Assembly (NCBI GenBank): GCA_012031875.1
Contig: JAAUSZ010000002.1
Coordinates: 1 to 64,000, forward strand
Direction: 5' to 3'
DNA from: Desulfobacula sp.
Lineage (GTDB): Bacteria > Desulfobacterota > Desulfobacteria > Desulfobacterales > Desulfobacteraceae
DNA: 64,000 nucleotides
This document shows positions 1-9,981 of this stretch, in pieces (the stretch's first letter is position 1; every line of letters starts with the position of its first letter). The translations under genes and the position numbers were made by a program. Below the pieces are notes generated by a model. That model was given only the letters and a program-made list of their open reading frames with translations. It searched no databases and was not told the origin of the DNA.

Positions 1-207
1 CTGTATACAATTATCCCGTGTCAAGAATATATTTTGAGGGCCTGTCGCCCCATGGCTGATTTTTAACCATGAAGCACAGGAAGGACATGAAATGTTATTC
101 CCCGCATCATAGTGGCAACCTTTAGAAAAAGACTTGATTATTTTTTGCTATGTGCATATTTTTGTAATGATAATGTCAATACATAACTAGGTATGCAGGA
201 GAAAATT

Positions 208-468
208 ATGGCAAAAACAGCAATCATCCAAACCCGTGTCGACCCAAAAACAAAAAAAAATGCCCAAACGATATTGAAGAAATTAAATATATCAATGTCA
301 GAGGCTATATCAATGTACCTTTCACAAATAGCATTACATAACGGAATCCCTTTTGAGCTAAAGATACCAAGTGAACTTACCGCTAAAACACTCAGAGACT
401 CCGAGAATGGGGACAACCTTCATGAAACCGACTCCGTTGATGCGTTATTTGAGGAGCTTGATAGTTGA
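208..468 (+). CDS. dinJ: Type II toxin-antitoxin antitoxin, RelB/DinJ family
   Basis: ORF MAKTAIIQTRVDPKTKKNAQTILKKLNISMSEAISMYL... typical RHH DinJ/RelB; AGGAG at 197-201 precedes ATG 208; immediately followed by YafQ-like toxin. Confidence 0.9.
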   Translation: MAKTAIIQTRVDPKTKKNAQTILKKLNISMSEAISMYLSQIALHNGIPFELKIPSELTAKTLRDSENGDNLHETDSVDALFEELDS

Positions 469-734
469 ATCTTCATTATACAACCCAATTCAAAAAGGAC
501 TATAAAAGGATTAAGAAACAAAACAAGGATGTCGTTAAATTAAAAATTGTCGTTGAGAGTCTGGTTAAGGGGACACTACTAGAACCAAGATATAGGGATC
601 ATCAATTATTCGGAAATTGGGAAGGGCATCGCGACTGTCACATAGAACCCGACTGGCTATTGATCTATAGAATCACTGCCGATAGTTTATATTTAGAAAG
701 AACCGGTTCACATTCCGAACTATTCAAGAAATAA
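465..734 (+). CDS. yafQ: Type II toxin-antitoxin mRNA interferase, YafQ family
   Basis: 89 aa with YRDHQLFGNWEGHRDCHIEPDWLLIYRI...ERTGSHSELF signature; TTG start overlapping antitoxin stop (TTGA). Confidence 0.9.
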   Translation: MNLHYTTQFKKDYKRIKKQNKDVVKLKIVVESLVKGTLLEPRYRDHQLFGNWEGHRDCHIEPDWLLIYRITADSLYLERTGSHSELFKK

Positions 735-757
735 AAACAGCAGATGGCGAAACGTCA

Positions 758-3031
758 TCAAGGACTCAGTTTCAGCCCCTTGAGAACTGCTTCCGGAGTC
801 ATGCACAAATCCGTGAGCCGGACGCCAGCGGCATGGTAGACCGCATTGGCGATTGCCGAGGCCACATTGACCATGGACCCCTCACCGATGCCCTTGGCTC
901 CAAAGGGGCCGGTGGGCTCGCCTGATTCCACGATAATGGCTTCCACGGGCGGGGCATCGCAGGATCTTAGAAGCTGGTAATCGGTAAATCCGGGATTCAC
1001 GATATGCCCGTTTTTTTGGATGAGGCCTTCGGTGAGAGCAAAGCCGATGCCCATGACCCCGCCGCCCACAATCTGGCCCCGGACCAATTCCGGGTTCAGG
1101 GCCTTTCCCACATCAAAGGCGCTGGTGAGCTTGACTACCTTGATAGCCCCTGTGTTTGTGTCAACTTCCACCTCTGCGAACACGGCCCCGTAATAGCCGG
1201 GCATGGCAGGTGCGATGCCGCTTGCATATCCCGTGATCTGGGTACAAAGGCCCATATCCTGAATCTGGAGCCGCTGCATGAGATCTTTAAGGGTAATCGC
1301 ATGGGCGGGATTGGCGGTTTCAAAGATCAGGCCTTTTTCAATCTTTAAAGTTTCAGGTCCGGCCTTGAGAACATTTCCGGCATGGGCCAGTATCTTATTT
1401 TTCGCATCCAGGGCCGCATTCCTGACCGTGAGGCCTCCGACATAAGCCTGGCGGCTGCCGTGGGTGCCGCAATCCAGGGGGGTGATATCGGTGTCGGTGT
1501 CGGACACGGAAATGTCGTGAAAATCGATACCGAGAACTTCCGCAGCCACCTGGGCCAGGACGGTCCGGTTCCCCTGGCCTTCGTCCGCGGCCGCGGTCAT
1601 GAGGTTTACGGTTCCGTCGGAATTGATCATGAGGGCCGCGGAGCAGGGGTCGGGCAGGGCCCGGGCCGCTCCTGTGCCGTGGAGCATGGCGGAAAGGCCG
1701 ATGCCTGTTTTAATGGGACCTGTTTTCCGGGACGCCTCCCGGACTCTTTTTTCTTTCCATCCCGAGGCATCGGCTCCTTTTTCAAGGCACTGGGCAAGGC
1801 CGTTGCTCAGGATGGGCTCCTTCAGCACCGGGTCCGTTTCCCCGGCCTTTCTGTAATTTTTCATGCGGAAGGCCAGGGGGTCTATGCCCAGTTTATCGGC
1901 AAGGATGTCCATCTGGGATTCCTGGGCAAAATTCATCTGGGGATTTCCATATCCCCGGAAGGCCCCGCACAGGGAGGTATTGGTATGGACCACCGTTCCT
2001 GAAAATTTATAATTGGGAAAGGCGTAAAGACCGGCCCCCGTGGACAGGCAGTCGGCCATGACCCCGATATAATGGGTGCCGTAGGCCCCGGTGTCCGAGA
2101 GGATTTCCGCCTTATTGGCCATAAGAAGGCCCTCTCTGCTTACCCCGGTCTTCATGCGGATGATCATGGGATGGCGGCTTTCCGTGGCCAGAAAATCTTC
2201 CTCCCGGCTAAAGGACATGCGGACCGGGCGCAGGGTTTTTTTGGAAAGCACGCTGCACATGGCTTCAAGCCCGTGGATGAGGCCGCACCGTCCTCCGAAG
2301 GCCCCTCCGGTATAGGGCTTGATGACCCGGACCCGGTTCAGGGGCAGGCCCATGACCTCGGCCAGGTAGTGCCGGGCCCAGTGGGGAAGCTGGGTGGAGG
2401 AATGGACCGTGAGCCTGCCGCCGGCATCAAAATCCGCAATACAGGTGCCGATGGGTTCCAGGCCGGCGTGCTTCTGCTTTGAGGTATGGTAGGTGTTTTC
2501 AACAATGACGGCCGAAGCCTTGAATCCTTCTTCAACATTGCCGAATTCCTTTTGGACCCTTAAGGCGATATTGCCTTTTTTATGGATGCTCACCCCGGTT
2601 TCCGTCAGGGCCTGCCTGGGGTCATGGATGGCTTTCAAGGGTTCATAGTCCACCCTGACAAGGGAAAGGGCCTTTTCAAGGGTTTTTTTATCCCTGGCGG
2701 CAAGGGCCATCACCGGGTCTCCCACGAAACGGACAATGTCATCCCGGAGAAAGATTTCCTTTTTCTTTTTCTCCGTCCTGAGAAAAAACCAGTATTGGAT
2801 GACCCTGGGGACTTCCAATATGGTGGCCGCGGCTTTGACGCCGGGCAGTTTCAGGGCCTCTTCGGCATGGATACGGACCACTCTGGCATGGGCGTGGGGG
2901 CTGCGGACGAGGCCTGCATACAGCAGGTTTTCCATCTTCAAATCAGGAGCAAATTTGGCCCTGCCCGTGACCTTGTCCACCCCGTCTATGCGCTGAACGG
3001 ATTTTCCAATGACGCTAAGGGCATCAGTCAT
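758..3031 (-). CDS. Xanthine dehydrogenase-family molybdopterin-binding (large) subunit
   Basis: MTDALSVIGKSVQRIDGVDKVTGRAKFAPDL..., GGAFGGR, CGAFRGYGNPQ, GAKGIGEGSMV motifs; start chosen at MTDALSV inside the longer ORF; follows 2Fe-2S and FAD subunits. Confidence 0.92.
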   Translation of the reverse strand: MTDALSVIGKSVQRIDGVDKVTGRAKFAPDLKMENLLYAGLVRSPHAHARVVRIHAEEALKLPGVKAAATILEVPRVIQYWFFLRTEKKKKEIFLRDDIVRFVGDPVMALAARDKKTLEKALSLVRVDYEPLKAIHDPRQALTETGVSIHKKGNIALRVQKEFGNVEEGFKASAVIVENTYHTSKQKHAGLEPIGTCIADFDAGGRLTVHSSTQLPHWARHYLAEVMGLPLNRVRVIKPYTGGAFGGRCGLIHGLEAMCSVLSKKTLRPVRMSFSREEDFLATESRHPMIIRMKTGVSREGLLMANKAEILSDTGAYGTHYIGVMADCLSTGAGLYAFPNYKFSGTVVHTNTSLCGAFRGYGNPQMNFAQESQMDILADKLGIDPLAFRMKNYRKAGETDPVLKEPILSNGLAQCLEKGADASGWKEKRVREASRKTGPIKTGIGLSAMLHGTGAARALPDPCSAALMINSDGTVNLMTAAADEGQGNRTVLAQVAAEVLGIDFHDISVSDTDTDITPLDCGTHGSRQAYVGGLTVRNAALDAKNKILAHAGNVLKAGPETLKIEKGLIFETANPAHAITLKDLMQRLQIQDMGLCTQITGYASGIAPAMPGYYGAVFAEVEVDTNTGAIKVVKLTSAFDVGKALNPELVRGQIVGGGVMGIGFALTEGLIQKNGHIVNPGFTDYQLLRSCDAPPVEAIIVESGEPTGPFGAKGIGEGSMVNVASAIANAVYHAAGVRLTDLCMTPEAVLKGLKLSP

Positions 3032-3503
3032 GGCGGTCCTCCTGCATTTTTTCCGCGGCCTTGAGGATGGCCCGGGCCGGTTTCTCATAGCCGGTGCAGC
3101 GGCAAAGATTGTTGGCAAGACAGGCTTTCACACGGGTTTCGTCCGGGTCGGGATGATCCTTAATCAGGGCGTGGCCGGCCATGATCATGCCGGGTGTGCA
3201 ATAGCCGCACTGGACGGCGGCTTCGTCCAGAAAGGCGGTTTGAAGGGGGTGGAGGTCAAGCCCGGTTCGGAGCCCTTCAATGGTCAGGACCCGGCCGCGG
3301 TCGGCCTGGACCGTCAGCATGAGGCAGGAGAGTACGGCCTTTCCATTGAGGTTGACGGTGCAGGCCCCGCATTGGCCTTCACCGCAGCCCTCCTTGGTTC
3401 CGGTGAGGCCGAACCGGTCCCGGAGGGTGTCCGTGAGACGTTCTCCCGGCTCCACCAGGATATCATGCGGCTCTCCATTGATATGGATAGTGACGGGAAT
3501 CAT
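3024..3503 (-). CDS. (2Fe-2S)-binding subunit of molybdenum hydroxylase
   Basis: 159 aa with CGEGQCGACTV and CGYCTPGMIM...CRCTGY 2Fe-2S cysteine motifs. Confidence 0.95.
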   Translation of the reverse strand: MIPVTIHINGEPHDILVEPGERLTDTLRDRFGLTGTKEGCGEGQCGACTVNLNGKAVLSCLMLTVQADRGRVLTIEGLRTGLDLHPLQTAFLDEAAVQCGYCTPGMIMAGHALIKDHPDPDETRVKACLANNLCRCTGYEKPARAILKAAEKMQEDRHD

Positions 3504-4390
3504 TCTGCCCTCCTTTTCAGGCTTTTGGCCAGGCTTTTTTCCAGGGAGTCCCGGACCAGAACGGGAATCATCTTTTTTCTGTAGGCCGCGGTGGCCCGGA
3601 TATCGTCCAGGGGGGAGGCTTCCCCGGCTGCCATAAGCGCCGCGGCCGTCAGGGCCTCCCGGTCCAAGGCCCTGGTTTCAAGCAGGGCCTCGGCCTTTTT
3701 CGCCCGGAAGGGAACAGGCCCCACAGACCCCAGGGCAATCCTCGCCGAGGTGCAGATGCCGTCTTTTATGGAAATACGGGTGGCCACGTTGACGACAGCC
3801 ATATCAACGGCCGTGTGCTGGCGGGTCAGTTTGGTGAAATGGGCTCCGCAGTCTTCCCCTATCCGGGGGATCCGGATTTCCACCAGGAGTTCCGAGGGTT
3901 CCAAGGCAGTGCAATGGGGGCCCAGGAAAAACTCCGCCAGGTCCAGGGTTCTTGGTCCCCTGGGGCCTTCAATCCCCGCCAGGGCGTCCAGGGCCAGGAG
4001 GGGCAGGGCCAGGTCGGCATGGGGGGAGGCATTGCAGAGGTTCCCGCCAAGGGTGGCCCGGTTTCTCAGGGTCAGGGTGGAATGGGCCAGGGCCGCTTGA
4101 GCCATGATATTGTATGGGCTTGACGAAAAAACCGGGCATGAGACCAGCGCGTTCACCTCTGTGGCGGCGCCCAGGAGGATCTCGTCTTGGGTTTCCCGGA
4201 TATTATTCAGGCCGAGACCTGTGATATCCACCAGGGTTTTTCCTGCTGCGCCGGTCCGGCCTCCCTGGCGCCGGGGCAGAAGATCGGTGCCGCCGGCAAT
4301 GGGCGCGGCGAGGCTTTCCGACAAAAGCCGGACCGCTTCCCCAAGAGTCCCCGGCCGAAGGAATCCGGCGATGTCAGGAGGCGGATGCAT
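3500..4390 (-). CDS. FAD-binding (medium) subunit of molybdenum hydroxylase
   Basis: 296 aa; PIAGGTDLLP and TLGGNLCNASPHADLALPLLALDA flavin-binding motifs; ATG overlap with next subunit. Confidence 0.93.
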   Translation of the reverse strand: MHPPPDIAGFLRPGTLGEAVRLLSESLAAPIAGGTDLLPRRQGGRTGAAGKTLVDITGLGLNNIRETQDEILLGAATEVNALVSCPVFSSSPYNIMAQAALAHSTLTLRNRATLGGNLCNASPHADLALPLLALDALAGIEGPRGPRTLDLAEFFLGPHCTALEPSELLVEIRIPRIGEDCGAHFTKLTRQHTAVDMAVVNVATRISIKDGICTSARIALGSVGPVPFRAKKAEALLETRALDREALTAAALMAAGEASPLDDIRATAAYRKKMIPVLVRDSLEKSLAKSLKRRAE

Positions 4391-4589
4391 GGTCGGCCTC
4401 CACTTTCAGGGTCAGGCCCGTCATGGGGCATTTCAGGGGGCGGCCCTGCCAGGCCGTCTGGGACTGGGCCGCTTTGATCATATTGCGCCAGCCGAAACAT
4501 CCCCGGCATTGCTGAAAGGTCTTGAGACAGAAGGGCGGGCTGCCTTTCGTGATAATCTCGGTGCGGACGGTGTATTTTAAGGGGCTCAT
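4374..4589 (-). CDS. Small cysteine-containing protein of unknown function in molybdenum hydroxylase operon
   Basis: 71 aa; ATG overlaps the stop of the frame-corrected GntR gene (ATGA) and its end overlaps the start of the FAD subunit, consistent with translational coupling. Confidence 0.55.
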   Translation of the reverse strand: MSPLKYTVRTEIITKGSPPFCLKTFQQCRGCFGWRNMIKAAQSQTAWQGRPLKCPMTGLTLKVEADHASAS

Positions 4590-5286
4590 TTTTTTATCAT
4601 TTCTTCCAGGGTATCAAAGTGTTTTTCCATTACCAGGGCGGCCTTTTCCCCATCCCTTTGCCGGATGCATTGGAAAACAACCGGTTGTATTCAAGGTCTT
4701 TCTTTTCCAGTTTCACCGTGGGTGCCTTGGCCAAAACTTTTTGAAATACGCCCACCATGGCGCTCATGAGACTGCTGATAAAAGGGTTGTGGCAGGCATC
4801 TGCAATCAGGGTGTGGAAACCGATGGCTTTTGTCTGATCCAGGCGCCCCTCTTTAATGGAGGCTTCAATGTCCTGGAGGGCCTGCTCCATGGCAGCCAGA
4901 TCTTCATCCGTCCGCCTTTGGGCCGCGAGCCTTACCAGTGCGGGTTCAAGAATCCGCCGGAATTCAGCCAGGTCTGCAGCGGTGATGCCGCCGAAAAGAT
5001 AGGAATTGATGACCGCATCCGCCATCTTTTCCGAACCGGGCTCAGCAACAAAGCTTCCGCCGAAGATTCCCCTTTTTTTCAGGATCAGGCCCTCGGTTTC
5101 CATTTCCCGCAAGGCTTCCCTGGCAGAGACCTTGCTGACGTTGTATTTTTGGGCGATTTCAATTTCAGGCGGGAATTTGTCCCCCGGTTTAAAATGTCCG
5201 TCCAGGATGGCCTGTTTTAAAATGGTCTTAATCTGGTCTGAAATTCGCTCTTTGCGGATGATACTGTTTTGCAATGCCGTTTCCAT
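4586..5286 (-). CDS. GntR/FadR family transcriptional regulator (FCD domain), frameshifted near 4674-4677
   Basis: N-term wHTH (DQIKTILKQAILDGHFKPGDKFPPEIEIAQKYNVSKVSAREALREMETEGLI) plus FCD; ORF 4630-5286 ends in SNASGKGMGKRPPW, but the next frame gives the canonical FCD end ...IRQRDGEKAALVMEKHFDTLEEMIKK*. Confidence 0.85.
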
Positions 5287-5307
5287 ATTTTCTCCTTGGT
5301 CTGGATT

Positions 5308-5351
5308 AAAATATAGTTTTTTAAAAGTCAGTTTTTAAAAAACTATATTTT
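5308..5351. repeat. Perfect 19-bp AT-rich inverted repeat with 6-nt spacer (candidate operator/cruciform)
   Basis: aaaatatagttttttaaaa-gtcagt-ttttaaaaaactatatttt; both arms checked base by base; lies between divergent GntR and NtrC-like genes. Confidence 0.9.
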
Positions 5352-5533
5352 CAAAACTGAATCCCCTTGTCAAGGGTTTTTTCGGGAAATCGGATTTCTG
5401 TGCCGCAAGCAGCCGGGACCCCGTCATATCCGAAAAAAAACAGGAAAAAAAGGATTTGCCTTGGCAGGCGGGATATTGTAGAGTCTCTTTGAATTCATTT
5501 TCCCTGGGATTAAACAAAACAAGAAAAGTCGGC

Positions 5534-6937
5534 ATGGCAGGAGCGGAAAAAGCAAAAATACTGGTCATTGATGATGATGAAGGGGTTGTCCACACCCTTT
5601 CCCGGATCATTGAAAGCCTCGGGTTTGAGGTGGATCATGCCCTGACCCTGGCCGCGGGCATGGGAAAAATCAATGCCCTGGATGTGGATCTGGTTCTTTT
5701 GGATGTGAATCTTCCCGACGGCAGCGGCCTTGATGTCATAGGGGAGGTTTCGGCCATGCCCGACGCGCCCCAGGTGATTATCCTGACGGCCTATTCAGAT
5801 CCGGACGGGGCTGAACTGGCCATTGAGAGCGGGGCCTGGGATTATATCCAGAAGCCGGCCTCGCCCAAGGCCATTAAACTCCAGATTTTAAGGGCCATGG
5901 AATACCGGGAGCAGAAAAGGCGGTCAGCGCCCCCCCTTTTTCTGAAATCCCATGCCATTATCGGATCCAGCAAGGTCCTCCAGGATTGTCTGAAAAAAGT
6001 GGCCAGGATAGCCGGAACCGATGCCCACGTTCTTCTGACCGGGGAAACGGGAACGGGAAAAGAGATTTTTGCCAAGGCCATCCATGAAAACAGCGCCCGG
6101 TCCAAGGGCAGTTTCATTGTGGTGGATTGCAGCATATTGTCGGAAAATTTTATCGAAAGCGTGCTTTTCGGCCATGAGAAAGGCGCGTTCACCGGGGCCG
6201 ACCGGAAAAGAAGCGGACTGGCCCTCCTGGCCAACGGCGGAACCCTCTTCCTGGACGAGGTGGGGGAATTGCCCGAATCCATCCAGGGCTCTTTTTTAAG
6301 GGTGCTTCAGGAAAAAAAATTCAGGCCTGTGGGCAGTGAAGAGGAAATCCACAGCGATTTCCGGGTCATCTCCGCCACCAACAAGAATATCGAACAGATG
6401 GTCCTGGACCGTCAATTCCGGAGCGATCTCTTGTACCGCTTGAAATCCTTTTCCCTGGAATTGCCGCCTTTGAGGCACCGGAAAGGGGATATCGGCGAGA
6501 TCGCCTCCCATTATGCCGAAATCTTCTGCCGGCAGCAGAAAACCGATTTAAAGGAATTGTCCGACGATTTCATGGAGACCCTGGAGAAATATGACTGGCC
6601 CGGTAATGTCAGGGAACTGGTCAATACCATGGAAACCTGCATTGCCTCCACCCCGTCGGAAAAAATTCTTTTTGCCTATCATCTGCCCTCAAAAATCCGG
6701 GCCAGGGTCACCCGGGCTTCCTTTACGAAAAGTCCCCCGGAAAAGGAAGCCCTGCCTCCCCTGTCAGACCTCCATCAGCCCCTTCCGAGCTTCCGGCAGG
6801 CCATGGCGGAAAGGGAAAGGCAATATCTCTCGGCTCTCTATGCCCGGACCGGCGGGGAGATCGAAGCCATGTGCAGGATGTCGGGCATATCCCGGGCCGT
6901 CCTGTACCGGAAATTAAAAACCCTTTCCCTTTCCTGA
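5534..6937 (+). CDS. Sigma54-dependent NtrC-family response regulator (REC-AAA-Fis HTH)
   Basis: REC ([20 protein letters not shown]), [23 protein letters not shown] (GAFTGA), [11 protein letters not shown]-terminal HTH. Confidence 0.95.
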   Translation: MAGAEKAKILVIDDDEGVVHTLSRIIESLGFEVDHALTLAAGMGKINALDVDLVLLDVNLPDGSGLDVIGEVSAMPDAPQVIILTAYSDPDGAELAIESGAWDYIQKPASPKAIKLQILRAMEYREQKRRSAPPLFLKSHAIIGSSKVLQDCLKKVARIAGTDAHVLLTGETGTGKEIFAKAIHENSARSKGSFIVVDCSILSENFIESVLFGHEKGAFTGADRKRSGLALLANGGTLFLDEVGELPESIQGSFLRVLQEKKFRPVGSEEEIHSDFRVISATNKNIEQMVLDRQFRSDLLYRLKSFSLELPPLRHRKGDIGEIASHYAEIFCRQQKTDLKELSDDFMETLEKYDWPGNVRELVNTMETCIASTPSEKILFAYHLPSKIRARVTRASFTKSPPEKEALPPLSDLHQPLPSFRQAMAERERQYLSALYARTGGEIEAMCRMSGISRAVLYRKLKTLSLS

Positions 6938-6963
6938 GAACCCCTGCAAAACCGTATCAATTC

Positions 6964-6987
6964 AGAGACTTGTCTCTAAAACGAGAC
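6964..6987. promoter_or_regulatory. Candidate activator-binding site (GAGAC-TT-GTCTC-TAAAAC-GAGAC), flanked by direct repeats CCGTATCAATTC at 6952-6963 and 6993-7004
   Basis: AGAGACTTGTCTCT palindrome plus third half-site; located about 145 bp upstream of a sigma54-like -24/-12 element. Confidence 0.5.
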
Positions 6988-7102
6988 AAAGGCCGTATCA
7001 ATTCCGGGATTTTCTTTTCAGCCGGAATGGCCCTGCCCATCCCTGCCAAAAATATCCTATTGATATTATTATAAAAATTAAAGCGCCTGCCTGGTTTTCC
7101 CC

Positions 7103-7119
7103 CAGGCACGCAATTTGTA
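7103..7119 (+). promoter_or_regulatory. Candidate sigma54 (RpoN) promoter
   Basis: cAGGCACG-CAAT-TTGTA, close to YTGGCACG-N4-TTGCW with two mismatches; GG/GT spacing 12. Confidence 0.45.
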
Positions 7120-7171
7120 ATACCCTTTTTGAGCAATATTTCAGCATTCAACATTATATAAGTGAAACAAG

Positions 7172-7591
7172 ATGAAAGAAAAACCCGGAATCAGATTTAT
7201 ATTTTTTTCTGCACAAGAGGGACAGCAGTATGAAAAGATTCTTGGATTTGCAAAGAGATTGTTCCTTCCGGCCCAGATCAGCATCCATTCAAAGCCCAAG
7301 TCCTTTTCAAAGGCTGTCCTGGAACCGGGCTTTGATCACCGGATCATCCTGATCCTGGCCGCCTCTCCCGGCGATCTGGCCCGGATCCTTTCTCTCCGGA
7401 ATCTTCTGGAAAATCGCTCCGTGATCCTTATCCTGCCGGATTCGGAGGAAGACACCATGACCCAGGCCCTATCCCTTTATCCCCGGTATATCGATTATGT
7501 CCAGAATGATCTGAAGGATGTTTATCCGGTTCTGAAAAAAATGGTTGAAAAGCTTTACGGGCAGACAGACGAAGAGAAAAAATCCCGTTAA
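7172..7591 (+). CDS. Conserved-looking protein of unknown function upstream of cheW (possible receiver-like fold)
   Basis: 139 aa ORF after candidate sigma54 promoter; alternating beta/alpha pattern; no clear phospho-acceptor motif. Confidence 0.6.
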   Translation: MKEKPGIRFIFFSAQEGQQYEKILGFAKRLFLPAQISIHSKPKSFSKAVLEPGFDHRIILILAASPGDLARILSLRNLLENRSVILILPDSEEDTMTQALSLYPRYIDYVQNDLKDVYPVLKKMVEKLYGQTDEEKKSR

Positions 7592-7616
7592 TAATTTATC
7601 AAGGAGGAAAAGAAAA

Positions 7617-8129
7617 ATGGCAGATGAACTGAAAACCATGGCCCAGGCCATCAAGGCCACGACCATCAAGACCGGCAAGTATCTGACCTTTTCGCTGGAA
7701 AAGGAGGAATACGGGATCGGTATCCTCAAGGTCAAGGAAATCATCGGCATGATGCCCATCACCTCAGTCCCCCGGACCCCGGCCTTTGTAAAAGGCGTGG
7801 TGAACCTTCGGGGCAAGGTCATCCCGGTCCTGGATCTGAGAACCAAATTTGAGATGGAAGCCATTCCCTATACGGAAAGAACCTGTATCATCGTGGTGGA
7901 AATTGATTCCGAGGCCGCCACCATCCTCATCGGCATCGTGGTGGATTCCGTGTCCGAGGTCCTGAACATCCGGGAAGAAGAGATCGAAGAAACTCCTAAA
8001 TTCGGGACCAAACTGAAACACGATTATATCCTGGGCATGGCCAAACGGGACGGCGGGGTCAAGATCCTGCTCAATATCGACCGGGTCCTGTCCGGCGAAG
8101 AAATTACGGAAATCGAGCAAGCGTCATAA
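7617..8129 (+). CDS. cheW: Chemotaxis protein CheW
   Basis: [53 protein letters not shown]. Confidence 0.95.
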   Translation: MADELKTMAQAIKATTIKTGKYLTFSLEKEEYGIGILKVKEIIGMMPITSVPRTPAFVKGVVNLRGKVIPVLDLRTKFEMEAIPYTERTCIIVVEIDSEAATILIGIVVDSVSEVLNIREEEIEETPKFGTKLKHDYILGMAKRDGGVKILLNIDRVLSGEEITEIEQAS

Positions 8130-8160
8130 ATTTTTTATATATAAAGAAAAAGGAGAACAC

Positions 8161-9981
8161 ATGAAAAGTTTAAGTCTGGGAATGAAGATTTCTTTGGGAT
8201 TCGCCTGCCTCATCATCATTGCCTGCGCCCTTGGCCTCATGTCCATCTTCCGCATGGGCGGGGTGGAGGTGGAGAGCAAGATGCTGGCGAACGAATACGT
8301 GCCTGAGGTGGAAGTGGCCAATGAGATCCGGGGCGGGGTCAACCGGATGATGTATGAGATGCGGGGATACGGGTATACCAGGGATGAAAAATTCTTCCAG
8401 AATGCCCAGAAGGAAATCGAAGGCTTAGAGGGCTCCCTTGAAAAGGCCAGGAAACTGGAGGCGGCTTCCCCCAATCTGAAGGCCCTGAAAGGCCAGCTCG
8501 AAAAAGCCACCAAGTCCTTCATCGACTATAAGGCGATTTCCCAGCAGACCAAGGCCAGCATTTTGAAAATGGATGAGGAAATGAAGGCCATGACCGCTGC
8601 CGCCGAAACCTATATGAAAAACAGCATGGACTTTCTGGAAACCCAGGAGGAAGCCTTGAAAAAAGTCATCAAGGAAAGCAATGACATGGGCAAGCGCGAA
8701 GAGATGATGGAGCGGGTTGCCAAGGTCTCCATGCTCAATGAGGTCATTTCCCTGGGGACCCAGGCCAGGATGGGGAATTTCCGGTCCCAGGCCCTGCGCA
8801 GCCCGGAAATCATGAAGGAGGCCATGCAGCTTTTTCCCAAAATTGATGAAAAGCTCAATGAAATCCAGAAAATCACCCATGCCGCAGCCAACCTGAAACA
8901 GATCGACGAGATCCGGAAGGCCGGAAACCAATATAAGGCCAGTATGACGGATTTCCTGGAGGCCTGGCTGGAAAATGAGGCCGTTGCCACAAAGCGCCGT
9001 GAAATCGGGACCCAGATGGTTGCGGTGGCCAAGGAAACCGCGGACGCCGGGGCCGAGGCTGCGGATCGGATCGCTAAGGACGCCGTGTCCGCCCTTTCCA
9101 CGGCATCCACCGTCATGATCGTAGGTCTTATTGCGGCCCTGATCATCGGGGTTCTTTTGGCGGTGTTTATCACCCGGAGCATCACCGGACCGGTGAACCG
9201 GATCATTGCAGGCCTCAACGAAGGGGCGGGCCAGGTGGCCTCGGCCTCGGGCCAGGTATCCTCCTCCAGCCAGTCCATGGCCGAAGGGGCGTCCGAGCAG
9301 GCCGCGTCCATTGAAGAGACCTCATCCTCCATGGAAGAAATGAGTTCCATGACCAAGCGGAATGCCGAAAACGCGGGGAACGCGGACGGGCTCATGAGGG
9401 AGGCCAACCACGTGGTGACCACGGCCAATGCCTCCATGGGCCAGTTGACCGAGTCCATGCGGGAAATTTCCAAGGCCAGCGAAGAAACCTCCAAGATCAT
9501 TAAAACCATAGATGAAATCGCCTTCCAGACCAATCTTCTGGCCTTGAACGCCGCGGTTGAAGCGGCCCGGGCCGGAGAAGCCGGGGCCGGGTTCGCTGTC
9601 GTCGCGGATGAGGTAAGAAACCTGGCCATGCGGGCTGCCACCGCGGCCAAAGACACGGCCCAGCTCATTGAGGGCACGGTGAAAAAAGTCACAGACGGAT
9701 CCAGTCTGGTATCCACCACCAATGAGGCCTTTACGAAGGTGGCGGAGAGTTCGGGCAAGGTGGGCTCACTGGTGGCGGAAATCGCCCAGGCCTCCAAGGA
9801 ACAGTCCGACGGCATTGACCAGGTGAATATTGCCATTGCCCAGATGGACAAGGTGGTCCAGCAGAATGCGGCCAATGCCGAAGAATCCGCATCCGCGGCC
9901 GAAGAAATGAGCGCCCAGGCCGAACAGTTGAAGGAATTTGTGGATGAGCTGGTCATGCTGGTGACGGGCAAAAAAAAATGA
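8161..9981 (+). CDS. Methyl-accepting chemotaxis protein (MCP 1)
   Basis: N-terminal TM + helical sensor + TM; hairpin tip [38 protein letters not shown]; a conserved-looking C-terminal tail lies out of frame downstream to 10153 (see findings). Confidence 0.95.
   Translation: MKSLSLGMKISLGFACLIIIACALGLMSIFRMGGVEVESKMLANEYVPEVEVANEIRGGVNRMMYEMRGYGYTRDEKFFQNAQKEIEGLEGSLEKARKLEAASPNLKALKGQLEKATKSFIDYKAISQQTKASILKMDEEMKAMTAAAETYMKNSMDFLETQEEALKKVIKESNDMGKREEMMERVAKVSMLNEVISLGTQARMGNFRSQALRSPEIMKEAMQLFPKIDEKLNEIQKITHAAANLKQIDEIRKAGNQYKASMTDFLEAWLENEAVATKRREIGTQMVAVAKETADAGAEAADRIAKDAVSALSTASTVMIVGLIAALIIGVLLAVFITRSITGPVNRIIAGLNEGAGQVASASGQVSSSSQSMAEGASEQAASIEETSSSMEEMSSMTKRNAENAGNADGLMREANHVVTTANASMGQLTESMREISKASEETSKIIKTIDEIAFQTNLLALNAAVEAARAGEAGAGFAVVADEVRNLAMRAATAAKDTAQLIEGTVKKVTDGSSLVSTTNEAFTKVAESSGKVGSLVAEIAQASKEQSDGIDQVNIAIAQMDKVVQQNAANAEESASAAEEMSAQAEQLKEFVDELVMLVTGKKK
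9223..9966 (+). repeat. MCP signalling-domain duplication, copy 1 (copy 2 at about 11215-11958)
   Basis: Long stretches of near-identical nucleotide sequence between the two adjacent mcp genes. Confidence 0.85.

Noticed and set aside
134-162. Possible sigma70 promoter TTGATT-N17-TATTTT upstream of the toxin-antitoxin pair
   Set aside because: Plausible spacing, but AT-rich background makes chance matches likely; not reported as a feature
1004-2482. Plus-strand ORFs 1004-1348, 1382-2002 and 2072-2482 opposite the molybdenum hydroxylase large subunit
   Set aside because: Antisense to a strongly supported CDS; no ribosome site or family match
7085-7108. Hairpin TGCCTGG-TTTTCCC-CCAGGCA as an intrinsic terminator
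   Set aside because: Seven-bp stem but not followed by a U-tract; overlaps the sigma54-like -24 element, so terminator function is doubtful
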